Source: Candidatus Binatia bacterium
GTDB taxonomy: Bacteria > Desulfobacterota > Binatia > UBA9968 > JAJDTQ01
DNA: 60,179 nt
Assembly (NCBI GenBank): GCA_022824205.1
Contig: JAJEAI010000150.1
Coordinates: 1-60,179 of the forward strand
Direction of reading: 5' to 3'
Shown: piece after piece, positions 34,924 through 42,794 of the stretch
Position numbering within the stretch: the first letter of the stretch is position 1
Layout of the letters: each line of letters starts with the position of its first letter
Program-made: the position numbers and the translations under genes
The notes under the pieces: model-generated
The model's input: the letters and a program-made list of their open reading frames with translations, nothing else
Database searches by the model: none
Told to the model about the DNA's origin: nothing

Positions 34924-35772
34924 ATGTCGACTGCTGTCATCGACGGTATCGAAGTCTACTACGAAATCTACGGCTCCGGGCCGCCCCTGCTGATGCTGGC
35001 GCCCGGGGGGTTCGATTCCACCATCGAGAAGTGGCGTGTGTCCACGGCGTGGAAGGGCCTCGACGCCTTGGCGAAGCTCGCCACCGAACACCAGGTCATC
35101 GCCTACGACCGGCGCGAGTCCGGGCAGTCCGGCGGGCGCGTGGAGCGCATTACCTGGACCACCTACGCCACCCAGGGCAAGCAGCTCCTGGACCACCTCG
35201 GCATCGACTCGGCGTTCGTCATGGGCGGCTGCATGGGCTGCTCGGTGGCGCTTTCCTTCGGCGTCAACTTCCCCGAGCGCACCCGCGGCTTGATCCTCCA
35301 CTGGCCGGTGGGAGGATACCGCTGGAAGGCCGCGTGCCAGGCGCGTTGGGCGAACCACCTCGGATTCGTCGAGGAGAACGGCCTCGACGGCGTCGTGGAA
35401 CGGGCTTCGAAGGGGACGACGTTCTGGAGCGATCCGGAGTCCGGTCCCTGGGCTTCGGTCATCGCCCGGGACAGCGCCTTCGCGGAGCGCTTCGCGGCGG
35501 AGGACCTGGATCGCTACATGGGTATCATCGCCACTTCCGGTCCGGACCTGTTCGACCGCGACACGGCCACCGGCGCCACCGCCGAGGAGGTCATGGGCAT
35601 CAAGGCTCCGGCCGTGATCATGCCCGGCGACGATCCGTCCCACGCCACCTCCGGAGCACACTACCTGCGCGAATGTCTTCCCAACGGTGAGTTCTGGAAC
35701 GTCATGCCGCCGGACCAGACCACCGAGAAGGTGTGCGAACGCACGCTGGAGTTCACCCGGGCGCACCGCTGA
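34924..35772 (+). CDS. Alpha/beta hydrolase with a cysteine in the nucleophile position
   Basis: 282 aa. IYGSGPPLLMLAPGGFDS forms the oxyanion region and YDRRESGQSGG follows. The nucleophile elbow reads GGCMGC (residues 101-106), so Cys103 replaces the usual Ser, as in dienelactone hydrolase. A candidate acid and base are in MPGDDPSHA near residue 240. Enzymes of this fold hydrolyse esters, lactones and similar bonds. The start has GGGAGGAA upstream. The ornithine-cyclodeaminase-like gene follows 31 bases later and may share a transcript. Confidence 0.86.
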   Translation: MSTAVIDGIEVYYEIYGSGPPLLMLAPGGFDSTIEKWRVSTAWKGLDALAKLATEHQVIAYDRRESGQSGGRVERITWTTYATQGKQLLDHLGIDSAFVMGGCMGCSVALSFGVNFPERTRGLILHWPVGGYRWKAACQARWANHLGFVEENGLDGVVERASKGTTFWSDPESGPWASVIARDSAFAERFAAEDLDRYMGIIATSGPDLFDRDTATGATAEEVMGIKAPAVIMPGDDPSHATSGAHYLRECLPNGEFWNVMPPDQTTEKVCERTLEFTRAHR

Positions 35773-35803
35773 CGCCGGCTTTCGGCGCGGGGAGGGCGCA
35801 CGC

Positions 35804-36847
35804 ATGGCGCTGTTCATCAGGGCGGAGGAGATCAAGGGGCTCATCTCCATCACCGAGGCGGTCGACGCGGTGGAGCAGGGGTTCGCCTCCCAGGAGGACC
35901 AGCCTCTGTTCAGCCTGCCGCGCCAGCGCATGCTCGCGGACGACCGCCGCATCAGCGTACACTCGGGCGGATGCGTGCCCTTGGGCGTGGCCGGGACCTT
36001 CGTCCACTACGAGCGCCACAACTACACGGCCAACGACCAGAGCTACGCGGCGGTGGGGACGCGGGTCTACGTCTGCTACGACAGCGAGACCGGAGAACTC
36101 CTGGCCATCATCGCCGGCTGTCCGCCGTTCTACCGGCGGGAGGCGCTGGGAGACGAGTTCGCCACCGAGACCGCCATCACCAGCGCCGTCGGCACGCGCA
36201 GGCTGGCGCGGGCGGATGCGCACGTGCTGGGTCTTCTCGGCACCGGCCGTCAGGCGCGGCGCCACCTGGAGGCCATGTGCGCCATCCGGCCCATCACCGA
36301 GGCGCGGGTCTACAGCCGTAGCGCGGAAAACCGCCGCGCGTTCTGCGAGACCATGCAATCCTGCGTGGACGCGGAGCTGAAGCCGGTGGAGCGACCCGAA
36401 GCGGCCGTCCGCAACGTGGACCTCATCGTTTGCGCCACCGGCAGCAACGTGCCGGTGGTGTTCGGACACTGGCTGGAAGAAGGTGTCCACGTCACCTCCA
36501 TCGTGGGCAGCAACAAGGAGCTGCTGATGGAGGGGTTGGTAAGCCGGCCGCGGCGTGAGCTGGACGACGCGGTGCTGGCGCGTGCGGACGTGATCGTCGC
36601 GACGCTGGCGCAACAGGGAATCCAGGACGAGCAGGGCGACCTGCTGGAGCCGGTACAACACGGAGTCATCACCTGGGACGACGTCAAGGACCTCAGCGCC
36701 CTGGTCACCGGGAAGACCCATGGCCGCCGCAACGACCGCGAGATCACCCTGTTCAAGCAGAACAGCGATCAGGGCGTCGGCTACATGGCCTTGGCACGGC
36801 TGGTCCACGACAAGGCCCGGGCCGCCGGCATCGGCACCGAGTTCTGA
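35804..36847 (+). CDS. Ornithine cyclodeaminase/mu-crystallin family protein
   Basis: 347 aa, normal length. The N-terminal part MALFIRAEEIKGLISITEAVDAVEQGF is typical, and the NAD-binding Rossmann motif reads VLGLLGTGRQARRHLEAM. VDLIVCATGSNVPVVFG and EGVHVTSIVGSNKELL complete the family pattern. Members deaminate or reduce ornithine, alanine and other imino acids. The ATG at 35804 has GGAGGG upstream; a longer in-frame reading overlaps the hydrolase gene. Substrate not determined. Confidence 0.88.
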   Translation: MALFIRAEEIKGLISITEAVDAVEQGFASQEDQPLFSLPRQRMLADDRRISVHSGGCVPLGVAGTFVHYERHNYTANDQSYAAVGTRVYVCYDSETGELLAIIAGCPPFYRREALGDEFATETAITSAVGTRRLARADAHVLGLLGTGRQARRHLEAMCAIRPITEARVYSRSAENRRAFCETMQSCVDAELKPVERPEAAVRNVDLIVCATGSNVPVVFGHWLEEGVHVTSIVGSNKELLMEGLVSRPRRELDDAVLARADVIVATLAQQGIQDEQGDLLEPVQHGVITWDDVKDLSALVTGKTHGRRNDREITLFKQNSDQGVGYMALARLVHDKARAAGIGTEF

Positions 36848-36856
36848 GCGGAACGC

Positions 36857-38521
36857 TTGCGCGCCGTCGAGCGTCACCGTTATCTGCTGCTGGCCGCGCT
36901 GGGCGCGGCGCTCTACCTTACCTGCCTGGGACTGCGCGACCTGTGGTTCCCCAACGAGCCCAACGTGGCCCAGGTCGCGTTGACGATGTTCGAGAGCGGG
37001 GACTGGATCGTTCCCCGCCGCATGGGGGCCGTATGGGTCGACTACCCGCCGTTCCTCTACTGGGCGGGGGCCGTCTCTTCCGCGGTCTTCGGCGCCATGA
37101 GCGAGGTTTCCCTGCGGCTTCCTTCCGCTCTCGGCGCCATCGCGCTGGCGCTCGTCACCTGCGCCAAGGGGTCCCGGTGGTTCGGCCCCGCCGCCGGACT
37201 GTGGGCCGGGTTCGTGCTGATGACCTCGCCCCAGTTCGCGCTGCAGGCCATCGCCTACCGCCCGGACATGCTGTTCACCCTCTTCATCGGCGCCGGGCTC
37301 CTGGTGTACGCCTCGGGCGCCGCCTCGGCGCCGGCCTGGACCCCGCGCATCGCCGGCTTCGTGCTGTTCGGTCTGGCGATGCTGACCAAGGGGCCGCTGG
37401 GGCTTCTGCTGCCCGGCTTGGTGCTGTTCCTGTGGCACGGAGCGCGGCGCGAATGGCGTCCCCTCATGGCGCTTGCGCCCCTCGGCCTCGTGAGCCTGGC
37501 CATCTATCTGGCGTGGTTCATCGCGTGCGCGGTCGAGACCCATCCAGCCCACGTCCTCGACGAGCTTTGGCGCCAGAACGCGGCCCGTTTCGGGAGCGGC
37601 GCCCGCGGCCACGCGCGTCCGTTGCACTACTATGCCGTCAACATCTGGCACGACATGGCGCCCTGGAGCCTCATGTTGCCGTTGGCGGTCTCGTGGATCC
37701 TGAGTAAACGGCTGTGGCGCGAGCCGCGGCAGCAACTGCTGTTGTGGTGGTTCGGGGTGTTCTTCCTGTTCCTGTCCGCGGCGGCCACCAAGCGCCAGTT
37801 GTATCTGCTTCCCGCCTACCCGGCCGCGGCCCTGCTCGTGGGCCAGTGGGTCGCCGCGGTGGTGGAAGGCCGGGCGGGCCTTGCCGGTGGGGAGCGGCGG
37901 GCGGTCAACGCGGCGCTCATCCTCGCGGTCGCGCTCCTGGCGGTTCTGGGCGCGGTCCTGGCCGCGGCCGGGTTGGGCGCGGACCTGCTGGTGCGGCGCC
38001 TCGAGCTGGAGGCCATGGATGCCGCCGTGGCCCGGAGTCTGCGCGCGCCTGCCCTGGTCGTTGGCGCGTCGGCTCTTGGCGCCGGTCTGTGGACATGGCG
38101 CGCGCTTCGCTCACCGGACCTGCCGCGCGCACTCTGGCGCCTGGGCGCGGGCATCGTGCCGCTGTATTTTCTTGTCTTCAGTTGGCTGATGCCGCGGTTC
38201 AATCCGGTGAAGAGCTACAAGCCGGCCGGGCACTGGATTCGCGAGGAACTGCGCTCCGAGCCGTCGTTCGGTCTGGCCAACCCGCGCAAGGGGCGCGCCA
38301 AGATGGCCGCCTTCGGTTTCTACACGGGGCGCGGGCTGGCGCTGCTGGACAGCGAGGCCGCCATCGCCGGTTTCCTGCGCGATCATCCGCGGTCGCTGGT
38401 GGTGTTGGCCGAGGATGCCGTGGAGACTGTCTACGGGCCGGGCCGCACCGATTGGCACGCCCAGGTCGTCAAGGAACTGATGGCCGGGGGCGATCGCTAT
38501 TTTGTTCTGCGGAGCCTGTGA
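36857..38521 (+). CDS. ArnT-like membrane glycosyltransferase (GT83/PMT superfamily)
   Basis: 554 aa from a TTG at 36857, ten bases after the cyclodeaminase-like gene stop; no better start is close. It has about 12 hydrophobic helices. The first periplasmic loop carries the family acidic motif in FPNEPNVAQVALTMFESGDW and continues IVPRRMGAVWVDYPPFLYW, which matches the ArnT/PMT pattern in which a lipid-linked sugar is transferred on the periplasmic side. The C-terminal soluble part is about 100 residues. Acceptor unknown; lipid A modification is a possibility only. Confidence 0.85.
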   Translation: MRAVERHRYLLLAALGAALYLTCLGLRDLWFPNEPNVAQVALTMFESGDWIVPRRMGAVWVDYPPFLYWAGAVSSAVFGAMSEVSLRLPSALGAIALALVTCAKGSRWFGPAAGLWAGFVLMTSPQFALQAIAYRPDMLFTLFIGAGLLVYASGAASAPAWTPRIAGFVLFGLAMLTKGPLGLLLPGLVLFLWHGARREWRPLMALAPLGLVSLAIYLAWFIACAVETHPAHVLDELWRQNAARFGSGARGHARPLHYYAVNIWHDMAPWSLMLPLAVSWILSKRLWREPRQQLLLWWFGVFFLFLSAAATKRQLYLLPAYPAAALLVGQWVAAVVEGRAGLAGGERRAVNAALILAVALLAVLGAVLAAAGLGADLLVRRLELEAMDAAVARSLRAPALVVGASALGAGLWTWRALRSPDLPRALWRLGAGIVPLYFLVFSWLMPRFNPVKSYKPAGHWIREELRSEPSFGLANPRKGRAKMAAFGFYTGRGLALLDSEAAIAGFLRDHPRSLVVLAEDAVETVYGPGRTDWHAQVVKELMAGGDRYFVLRSL

Positions 38522-38686
38522 AGCAAGGGTTCATGGCGGCCGCGGGAAATCCGTTTTTCATACTCCGCGCACGTGTTATTCTTGGTGTATACGGTCAAGT
38601 CGTGTCCGATGTCGCGGTGGAGTGTGGTCGCGGCCCGGATTCGGCCGTATTCGACACACCGCACAACAGAGGAAGAGAGGCATTGA

Positions 38687-39364
38687 ATGAAGAGAACCCT
38701 GGTTTCGCTTGCCGTCTTGTTCCTCTTCTCCCTATCGTCCGCCGTCGTGTTCGGACAGGAAACGACCGCGCAGGACCTGGCCGTCCGAGTGGACAAGGCC
38801 CGCGTGACCTTCGATGAGTTCCAGCAGGATCCCCGGATGACGTGGTTCCGGAAAAACGTCCGCTACGCCAAGGGGCTCCTGATCATGCCCAACTTCGTCA
38901 AGGGCGGCTTTTTCGTCGGCGGCTCCATCGGCAAGGGCGTGCTCATGGCGCAGGACAAGGACGGCCAGTGGAGCCATCCCGCCTTCTATGACGTGGTGTC
39001 GGGTTCCGTCGGCCTTCAGTTCGGCGTCGGGGCAGGGGAAGTCATCCTCATGATCATGACGGATACGGGCTTGAGGCGATTCCTCCGCGACAAGTTCCAG
39101 CTCGGCGCCGACGCGAGCATCGGAGTGGGTCCGGACGGTGTCGGCGCCAAGGCCGAGATCTTCGACATCTTCTCGTTCGCACGCGTCAAGGGGTTGTTCG
39201 CCGGGCTGTCGGTGGAAGGTGGGGGCGTCGTGGTGAACCGAGACGACAACCGCACCTACTATGGGACCGTGGACGTCACGCCCCGGGACATCCTGCTGCG
39301 GAGAAGCGTCGGCAACAAGCAGGCCGATCCGCTGGTTCAAGCGCTCACCAAGGCGTCGCGCTAG
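38687..39364 (+). CDS. SYLF (Ysc84-like) lipid-binding domain protein, exported
   Basis: 225 aa. A signal peptide (1-23) ends at VFGQE, followed by a SYLF/Ysc84 domain: FRKNVRYAKGLLIMPNFVKG, GGSIGKGVLMAQDKDGQWS, SGSVGLQFGVGAGEVILMIM and SFARVKGLFAGLSVEGG. Such proteins bind lipids; bacterial exported forms are poorly characterised. A 165-base gap precedes it. AGAGGAAGAGAGG lies before the ATG. It is transcribed towards the DUF35 gene, which is on the other strand. Confidence 0.88.
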   Translation: MKRTLVSLAVLFLFSLSSAVVFGQETTAQDLAVRVDKARVTFDEFQQDPRMTWFRKNVRYAKGLLIMPNFVKGGFFVGGSIGKGVLMAQDKDGQWSHPAFYDVVSGSVGLQFGVGAGEVILMIMTDTGLRRFLRDKFQLGADASIGVGPDGVGAKAEIFDIFSFARVKGLFAGLSVEGGGVVVNRDDNRTYYGTVDVTPRDILLRRSVGNKQADPLVQALTKASR

Positions 39365-39405
39365 TGTGACCGCCACTGCTCGTCATCGCGCCTGCTTACA
39401 GGGGG

Positions 39406-39816
39406 TCAGCCCGCGGGCCTGAACTTGTAGAGCGTCACATCCTCCGTGACGTCCTCGAACACCACCTCCACGGGCTGGTCGCATTCGAGCTTCTCGGGCG
39501 ACTCGTTCACGACGTTGCTCACCAGCCGGGGTCCTTCGTCCAGTTGAATCACCGCGAACACGTAGGGGATCTCGCCCTCGAACCCCGGATGGTACACCCG
39601 GTGGTAGACGCCGAAAGAGTGGATCGTGCCGCGGCCCGATGCTTTCGTCCAGTCCCACTCCGTGCTCCAGCAATGCGGGCAGGTGGCGCCGGGCGGAAAC
39701 CAGTAACCGGAACAGGCGCGGCACCGGGGCAAGAGAAGTTCGCGGCGCTTGCAGCCCTCCCAGAAGGGTTCCGACTCCACCGTGGGATAAGGCAACGGTT
39801 TGGCGTACTCGCTCAT
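39406..39816 (-). CDS. DUF35 OB-fold protein with zinc ribbon, partner of the thiolase-like enzyme
   Basis: 136 aa. Residues near 30-50 hold a rubredoxin-like zinc ribbon with two CxxC pairs (CRAC and CPHC), followed by an OB-fold (GTIHSFGVYHRVYHPGF, YVFAVIQLDEGPRLVSNVV). This is the ChsH2/DUF35 type that forms a complex with an SCP2-like thiolase. Its ATG overlaps the upstream gene's stop by ATGA, so the two are translationally coupled. AAGGGAGG precedes the start. Confidence 0.92.
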   Translation of the reverse strand: MSEYAKPLPYPTVESEPFWEGCKRRELLLPRCRACSGYWFPPGATCPHCWSTEWDWTKASGRGTIHSFGVYHRVYHPGFEGEIPYVFAVIQLDEGPRLVSNVVNESPEKLECDQPVEVVFEDVTEDVTLYKFRPAG

Positions 39817-40982
39817 GACGCCTCCCTTGCGAGAATCATGGCCGACTGGCAGGCGGTATTGCCGCCGTGGCCGCTCACCAGCGCCACCTCGGCGTCCTTC
39901 ACCTGACGGTCGGGTGCGTGCTCGTGCCGGACCTGGCGTACGCCTTCCACGATCTGCAGCATGCCCTCGGTATGCCCCTCCGAGAGCTGCCCGCCCGAGG
40001 TGTTGGTGGGCAGCCGGCCGCCGAGACTGAGGGCGCCGGACGCGGCGAACGGGCCGCCCTCGCCCTTTTTGCAGAAGCCGTAGTCCTCGAGCTGCAGCAG
40101 CACCATCTGGGTGAAGCAGTCGTAAAGCTGGGCCGTGTGCACGTCCTCGGGACCGATGCCGGCCATGCGGTAGGCTCCCTCGCCCGCCTCCTTGGCGCCG
40201 GTGGTGAGCATGTTGCTCTCCTCGAACCAGCCGCTGAGGCGGTTGCCGAAACCGAAGCCCATGACGTAGGCCGGCGGTTGCTTCAGGTCCCGGGCGCGCT
40301 CCGCCGAGGTCACCACCACCGCGGCGGCGCCGTCGATGTAGACGCTGCAATCGTAGAGGCACAGCGGATCGACGATCATCCGCGCGTTCAGGTACTCCTC
40401 GATGGTGACGGGCTTCTGGAAGAACGCGTTGGGGTTCCGGCTCGCGTGCTCGCGGAACGCCACCGCGATATGGCCCAACTGCTCCTTGGTGGTGCCGTAG
40501 AGCTTCATGTGGCGCCGCGCCGACACGGCGTAGTTGGACGGAGCGCCGAACCAGCCGAACTCCGGACCGAACTCGCCCTGGTTCTGGATACCGATGTTGA
40601 CCCGCTTGCGCGCGGTCTCGGTGCGGTGCGTCCGGGACCACGTGTCCCGCCCGAAGCCCACCACCGCCGTGCTGCAAAGCCCCGCGTCGATGGCCATGCA
40701 CGCCATGGCCACCCCCAGCACCTGGCTCGCGCCGCCGTTGTCCGTGGACGTGCTGTAGGTCACGTCGAGCCCCAGCGCCGCCCCTACCCGCTGATGGTGG
40801 CAGTACACGTCGTCCGGTCCCCGGGTGATCAGCCCGTCCACGTCCGCCTTGGTCAACCCCGCGTCCGCGATGGCGTTCCGCGCCGCCACCGCGAACATCC
40901 CGATGGGCCCCATCTCCGGCACCTTGCCGAGCTTGCTGTGCCCGACGCCCACGATGGCGTACTTGCCGCGCAGGTTGTTCAT
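39813..40982 (-). CDS. Thiolase-fold protein of the SCP2/Ltp2 type, without the catalytic cysteine
   Basis: 389 aa from the ATG at 40982 with AGGAGGAA upstream. The fold is that of non-specific lipid-transfer thiolases: GVGHSKLGKVPEMG, YSTSTDNGGASQVLG, GHTEGMLQIVEG and the C-terminal SGHGGNTACQSAMIL. Where thiolases have the nucleophilic Cys (around the 'CSTG' site), this protein has GGAS. The same substitution is known for mycobacterial Ltp2, which with its DUF35 partner is a retro-aldolase shortening a steroid CoA side chain, not a thiolase. A related lyase role is therefore likely. The substrate is unknown. Confidence 0.88.
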   Translation of the reverse strand: MNNLRGKYAIVGVGHSKLGKVPEMGPIGMFAVAARNAIADAGLTKADVDGLITRGPDDVYCHHQRVGAALGLDVTYSTSTDNGGASQVLGVAMACMAIDAGLCSTAVVGFGRDTWSRTHRTETARKRVNIGIQNQGEFGPEFGWFGAPSNYAVSARRHMKLYGTTKEQLGHIAVAFREHASRNPNAFFQKPVTIEEYLNARMIVDPLCLYDCSVYIDGAAAVVVTSAERARDLKQPPAYVMGFGFGNRLSGWFEESNMLTTGAKEAGEGAYRMAGIGPEDVHTAQLYDCFTQMVLLQLEDYGFCKKGEGGPFAASGALSLGGRLPTNTSGGQLSEGHTEGMLQIVEGVRQVRHEHAPDRQVKDAEVALVSGHGGNTACQSAMILAREAS

Positions 40983-41101
40983 GGGATTCCTCCTGGTGGT
41001 TCCTTCGATGGTTTCGACCGGTCCCTCGATGCGAAAGCCACGATACACGAAACCGGGAGGTTGGGCGAGGGGTGCCAGTGCACTGCGTCCCGGCTGCATT
41101 G

Positions 41102-41138
41102 TTGACTTTAACGTTTCAGAAACTACAATTGTTGAAAC
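41102..41138 (+). promoter_or_regulatory. Promoter and operator of the Xre-RES operon
   Basis: TTGACT (41102-41107), 16-base spacer, TACAAT (41124-41129). An inverted repeat GTTTCA (41113-41118) and TGAAAC (41133-41138), centre 14 bases, straddles the -10 element. This is where the antitoxin of an autoregulated toxin-antitoxin pair would bind. The leader to the ATG at 41199 is about 60 bases. Confidence 0.55.
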
Positions 41139-41198
41139 AGAGAAGTCACACATACGAAGATGGGGGCCATTCGGTAAACCGGCCACGCGGAGTCGAGT

Positions 41199-41555
41199 AT
41201 GCAACAAACGAGGAAGACGGGGAAACCGGTCGTGCGGTTCATCGAGCGGTTGCAGCAAACCGGTGGCTTGAAGGGGACCGACATCGCCAATTTCACCGGT
41301 GTTTCCAAGGCGACGGTGTCCCGATGGGGGAGCGGCCAGAAGTCGCCTCATCCGAAAACGCAACTGATCATGTCGGATCTGTCCTACGTCGTGATGCGGC
41401 TCAGCGACTACTATGACCAAGAGCAGGTACGCGCCTGGCTTTATGCACGGCACCCGCAGTTGGACGGTGAGCGGGCCATCGACCTGATCCATGGTGACCG
41501 CACCGAAGAAGTGATCGCTGTCCTGGATCGTTTGGATGCGGACGCGTATCTCTGA
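41199..41555 (+). CDS. Xre/MbcA/ParS-type antitoxin
   Basis: 118 aa. An N-terminal helix-turn-helix (GTDIANFTGVSKATVSRWGS, about residues 27-46) is followed by the C-terminal domain that in this family plugs the toxin (VRAWLYARHPQLDGERAIDL ... EEVIAVLDRLDADAYL). GGAG is 6 bases upstream of the ATG. The RES toxin gene starts 3 bases after its stop. The promoter contains a matching inverted repeat, so the pair is likely autoregulated. Confidence 0.92.
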   Translation: MQQTRKTGKPVVRFIERLQQTGGLKGTDIANFTGVSKATVSRWGSGQKSPHPKTQLIMSDLSYVVMRLSDYYDQEQVRAWLYARHPQLDGERAIDLIHGDRTEEVIAVLDRLDADAYL

Positions 41556-41557
41556 CC

Positions 41558-42130
41558 ATGGCGCAAGGGGATCGCTTCCAGACCGGGTCCCGGATACGGG
41601 ATCGGCGTTTGCTCGATGCGTTGGAACGCGTCGCGCAGTCTCCCTACTCTGGAACGGTGTGGCGGTCGGTGCGAGAGGGCTCTGATCCGCTTGTGTGCGC
41701 ACGCGCTGGAGGACGTTGGGACGACGGTACGTTGGACGTGCTCTACACCTCGGAAACGCGCGGGGCTGCCATCGCGGAGCGACGTTTCCATCTGTATCAG
41801 GGCCAGCCCCTTCCGCCTTCGAAAGTACGTTATGAATCGTTCGAATTGGCGGTGTCTCTGGAGGCGGTCATGCGCTTCCCCGACCTTGAAGCACTCTCCG
41901 CCATCGGGTTCGATGCGGCGTCTTACGGCCACTTGAGCTATCTTGAGCGGAAGAGAGAATACCCGCGTTCCCAGGAGATCGCCGAGGCATGCGCCTTCCT
42001 GGGCGCGGACGGTTTGTGGGTCCCCAGCGCCCGTGATCCGGCGTCGAACAATCTGATTGTCTTCTGCGAACAGGAGACGCGGATCGCCAAGGATATCGTC
42101 CGCGGCCATGGGGTTGTCGATTTTGATTGA
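41558..42130 (+). CDS. RES-domain toxin (NAD+-degrading)
   Basis: 190 aa. The RES family residues can be seen: Arg in VWRSV (R36), GGRWDDG (R53), the Tyr in LYTSE (Y63), the Glu in AIAERRFH (E74), and the C-terminal segment DPASNNLIVF with the conserved Ser. RES toxins such as MbcT deplete NAD+ and stop growth when free of the antitoxin. The start follows the antitoxin stop by 3 bases. It begins the accessory island beside the tRNA-Ala gene. Confidence 0.92.
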   Translation: MAQGDRFQTGSRIRDRRLLDALERVAQSPYSGTVWRSVREGSDPLVCARAGGRWDDGTLDVLYTSETRGAAIAERRFHLYQGQPLPPSKVRYESFELAVSLEAVMRFPDLEALSAIGFDAASYGHLSYLERKREYPRSQEIAEACAFLGADGLWVPSARDPASNNLIVFCEQETRIAKDIVRGHGVVDFD

Positions 42131-42341
42131 ACGGCCTGACGTCCCCGGCAGGTGGCGTTCAAGACTGGACCGGCCGAACGGAGAGATCTACGCCAAGGTG
42201 TTGGACGCCGAGGGCAACCCGGCTGATGACTGGGATCCGACAGCCGATTCGCGACTTACGGCGACCTACAATGCTCTGGTCCAGAGTTGGCCGGAGATCA
42301 CTCGCTTGGCCGGCTCCCCAGAGCAGCCAAGGCTACTCTAA
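42108..42341 (+). CDS. Hypothetical small protein, possibly a remnant
   Basis: 77 aa open frame starting inside the end of the RES gene (ATG at 42108). It is polar, with DRPNGEIYAKVLDAEG and an acidic DDWDP stretch, and I recognise no family. It has no clear ribosome site. The following 170 bases, up to the ATPase remnant at 42511, hold no recognisable gene. It may be a decayed tail of a lost gene. Confidence 0.25.
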   Translation: MGLSILIERPDVPGRWRSRLDRPNGEIYAKVLDAEGNPADDWDPTADSRLTATYNALVQSWPEITRLAGSPEQPRLL

Positions 42342-42510
42342 TCTAACATCGAATGGGCCGTGGCCAAACAGGCCGAACGCGTTGGTTATCGACAGCGAGA
42401 ATAGCGAGGCGAAGCGGGAAAGCGGGGCGTCGCTACGCGGAACAACGGCGTTCGTGATAAGTGATTACTCGGAATAGCACCGCAATATTGGAAACAAGCT
42501 GAGGCAACGG

Positions 42511-42776
42511 ATGGCAATCACGAACCACGAGAGGGTCGGCAGGGCGATGGCCTCCTCCGGGAAGGTCTTGCGGGTGCAATGCGGGCTGGACTCGACGCCA
42601 GCCAGATCGCTGACGAAGTCATCTCACATCTGGCGGGCTTGGTCGGTGCTAAGGTATCGGTAACGCTGGACATCGAAGCCGAGATCCCCGACGGTGCTCC
42701 CGACCACGTCGTCCGCACGGTGACCGAAAACAGCCGCACACTGAAGTTCACCAGCCATGGGTTTGAAGAGGAATAG
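42511..42776 (+). pseudogene. Deletion remnant of a DUF499/Swt1-HEPN-type ATPase gene
   Basis: The segment opens MAITNHERVGRAM, the start I associate with large Swt1-HEPN/DUF499 ATPases, and after a 1-base frame change continues GLLREGLAGAM. It then runs directly into a segment I recognise as the C-terminus of the same family: ASQIADEVISHLAGLVGAKV, SVTLDIEAEIPDGAPDHVVR, TENSRTLKFTSHGFEEE, stop at 42776. The intervening several hundred residues are missing, so this is an internal deletion that joined both ends. The recognition is from memory and would need a profile search. Confidence 0.55.
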
Positions 42777-42794
42777 CAATGGGGAGTGCTCAGC

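Noticed and set aside
40983..41198. Attachment-site duplication of the tRNA-Ala 3' end at the far end of the island
   Set aside because: No repeat of the tRNA 3' end was found by eye, so no att site is annotated.
39813..41702. Longer in-frame start upstream of the thiolase-like gene
   Set aside because: The extension runs through the toxin-antitoxin region and the ATG at 40982 has AGGAGGAA.
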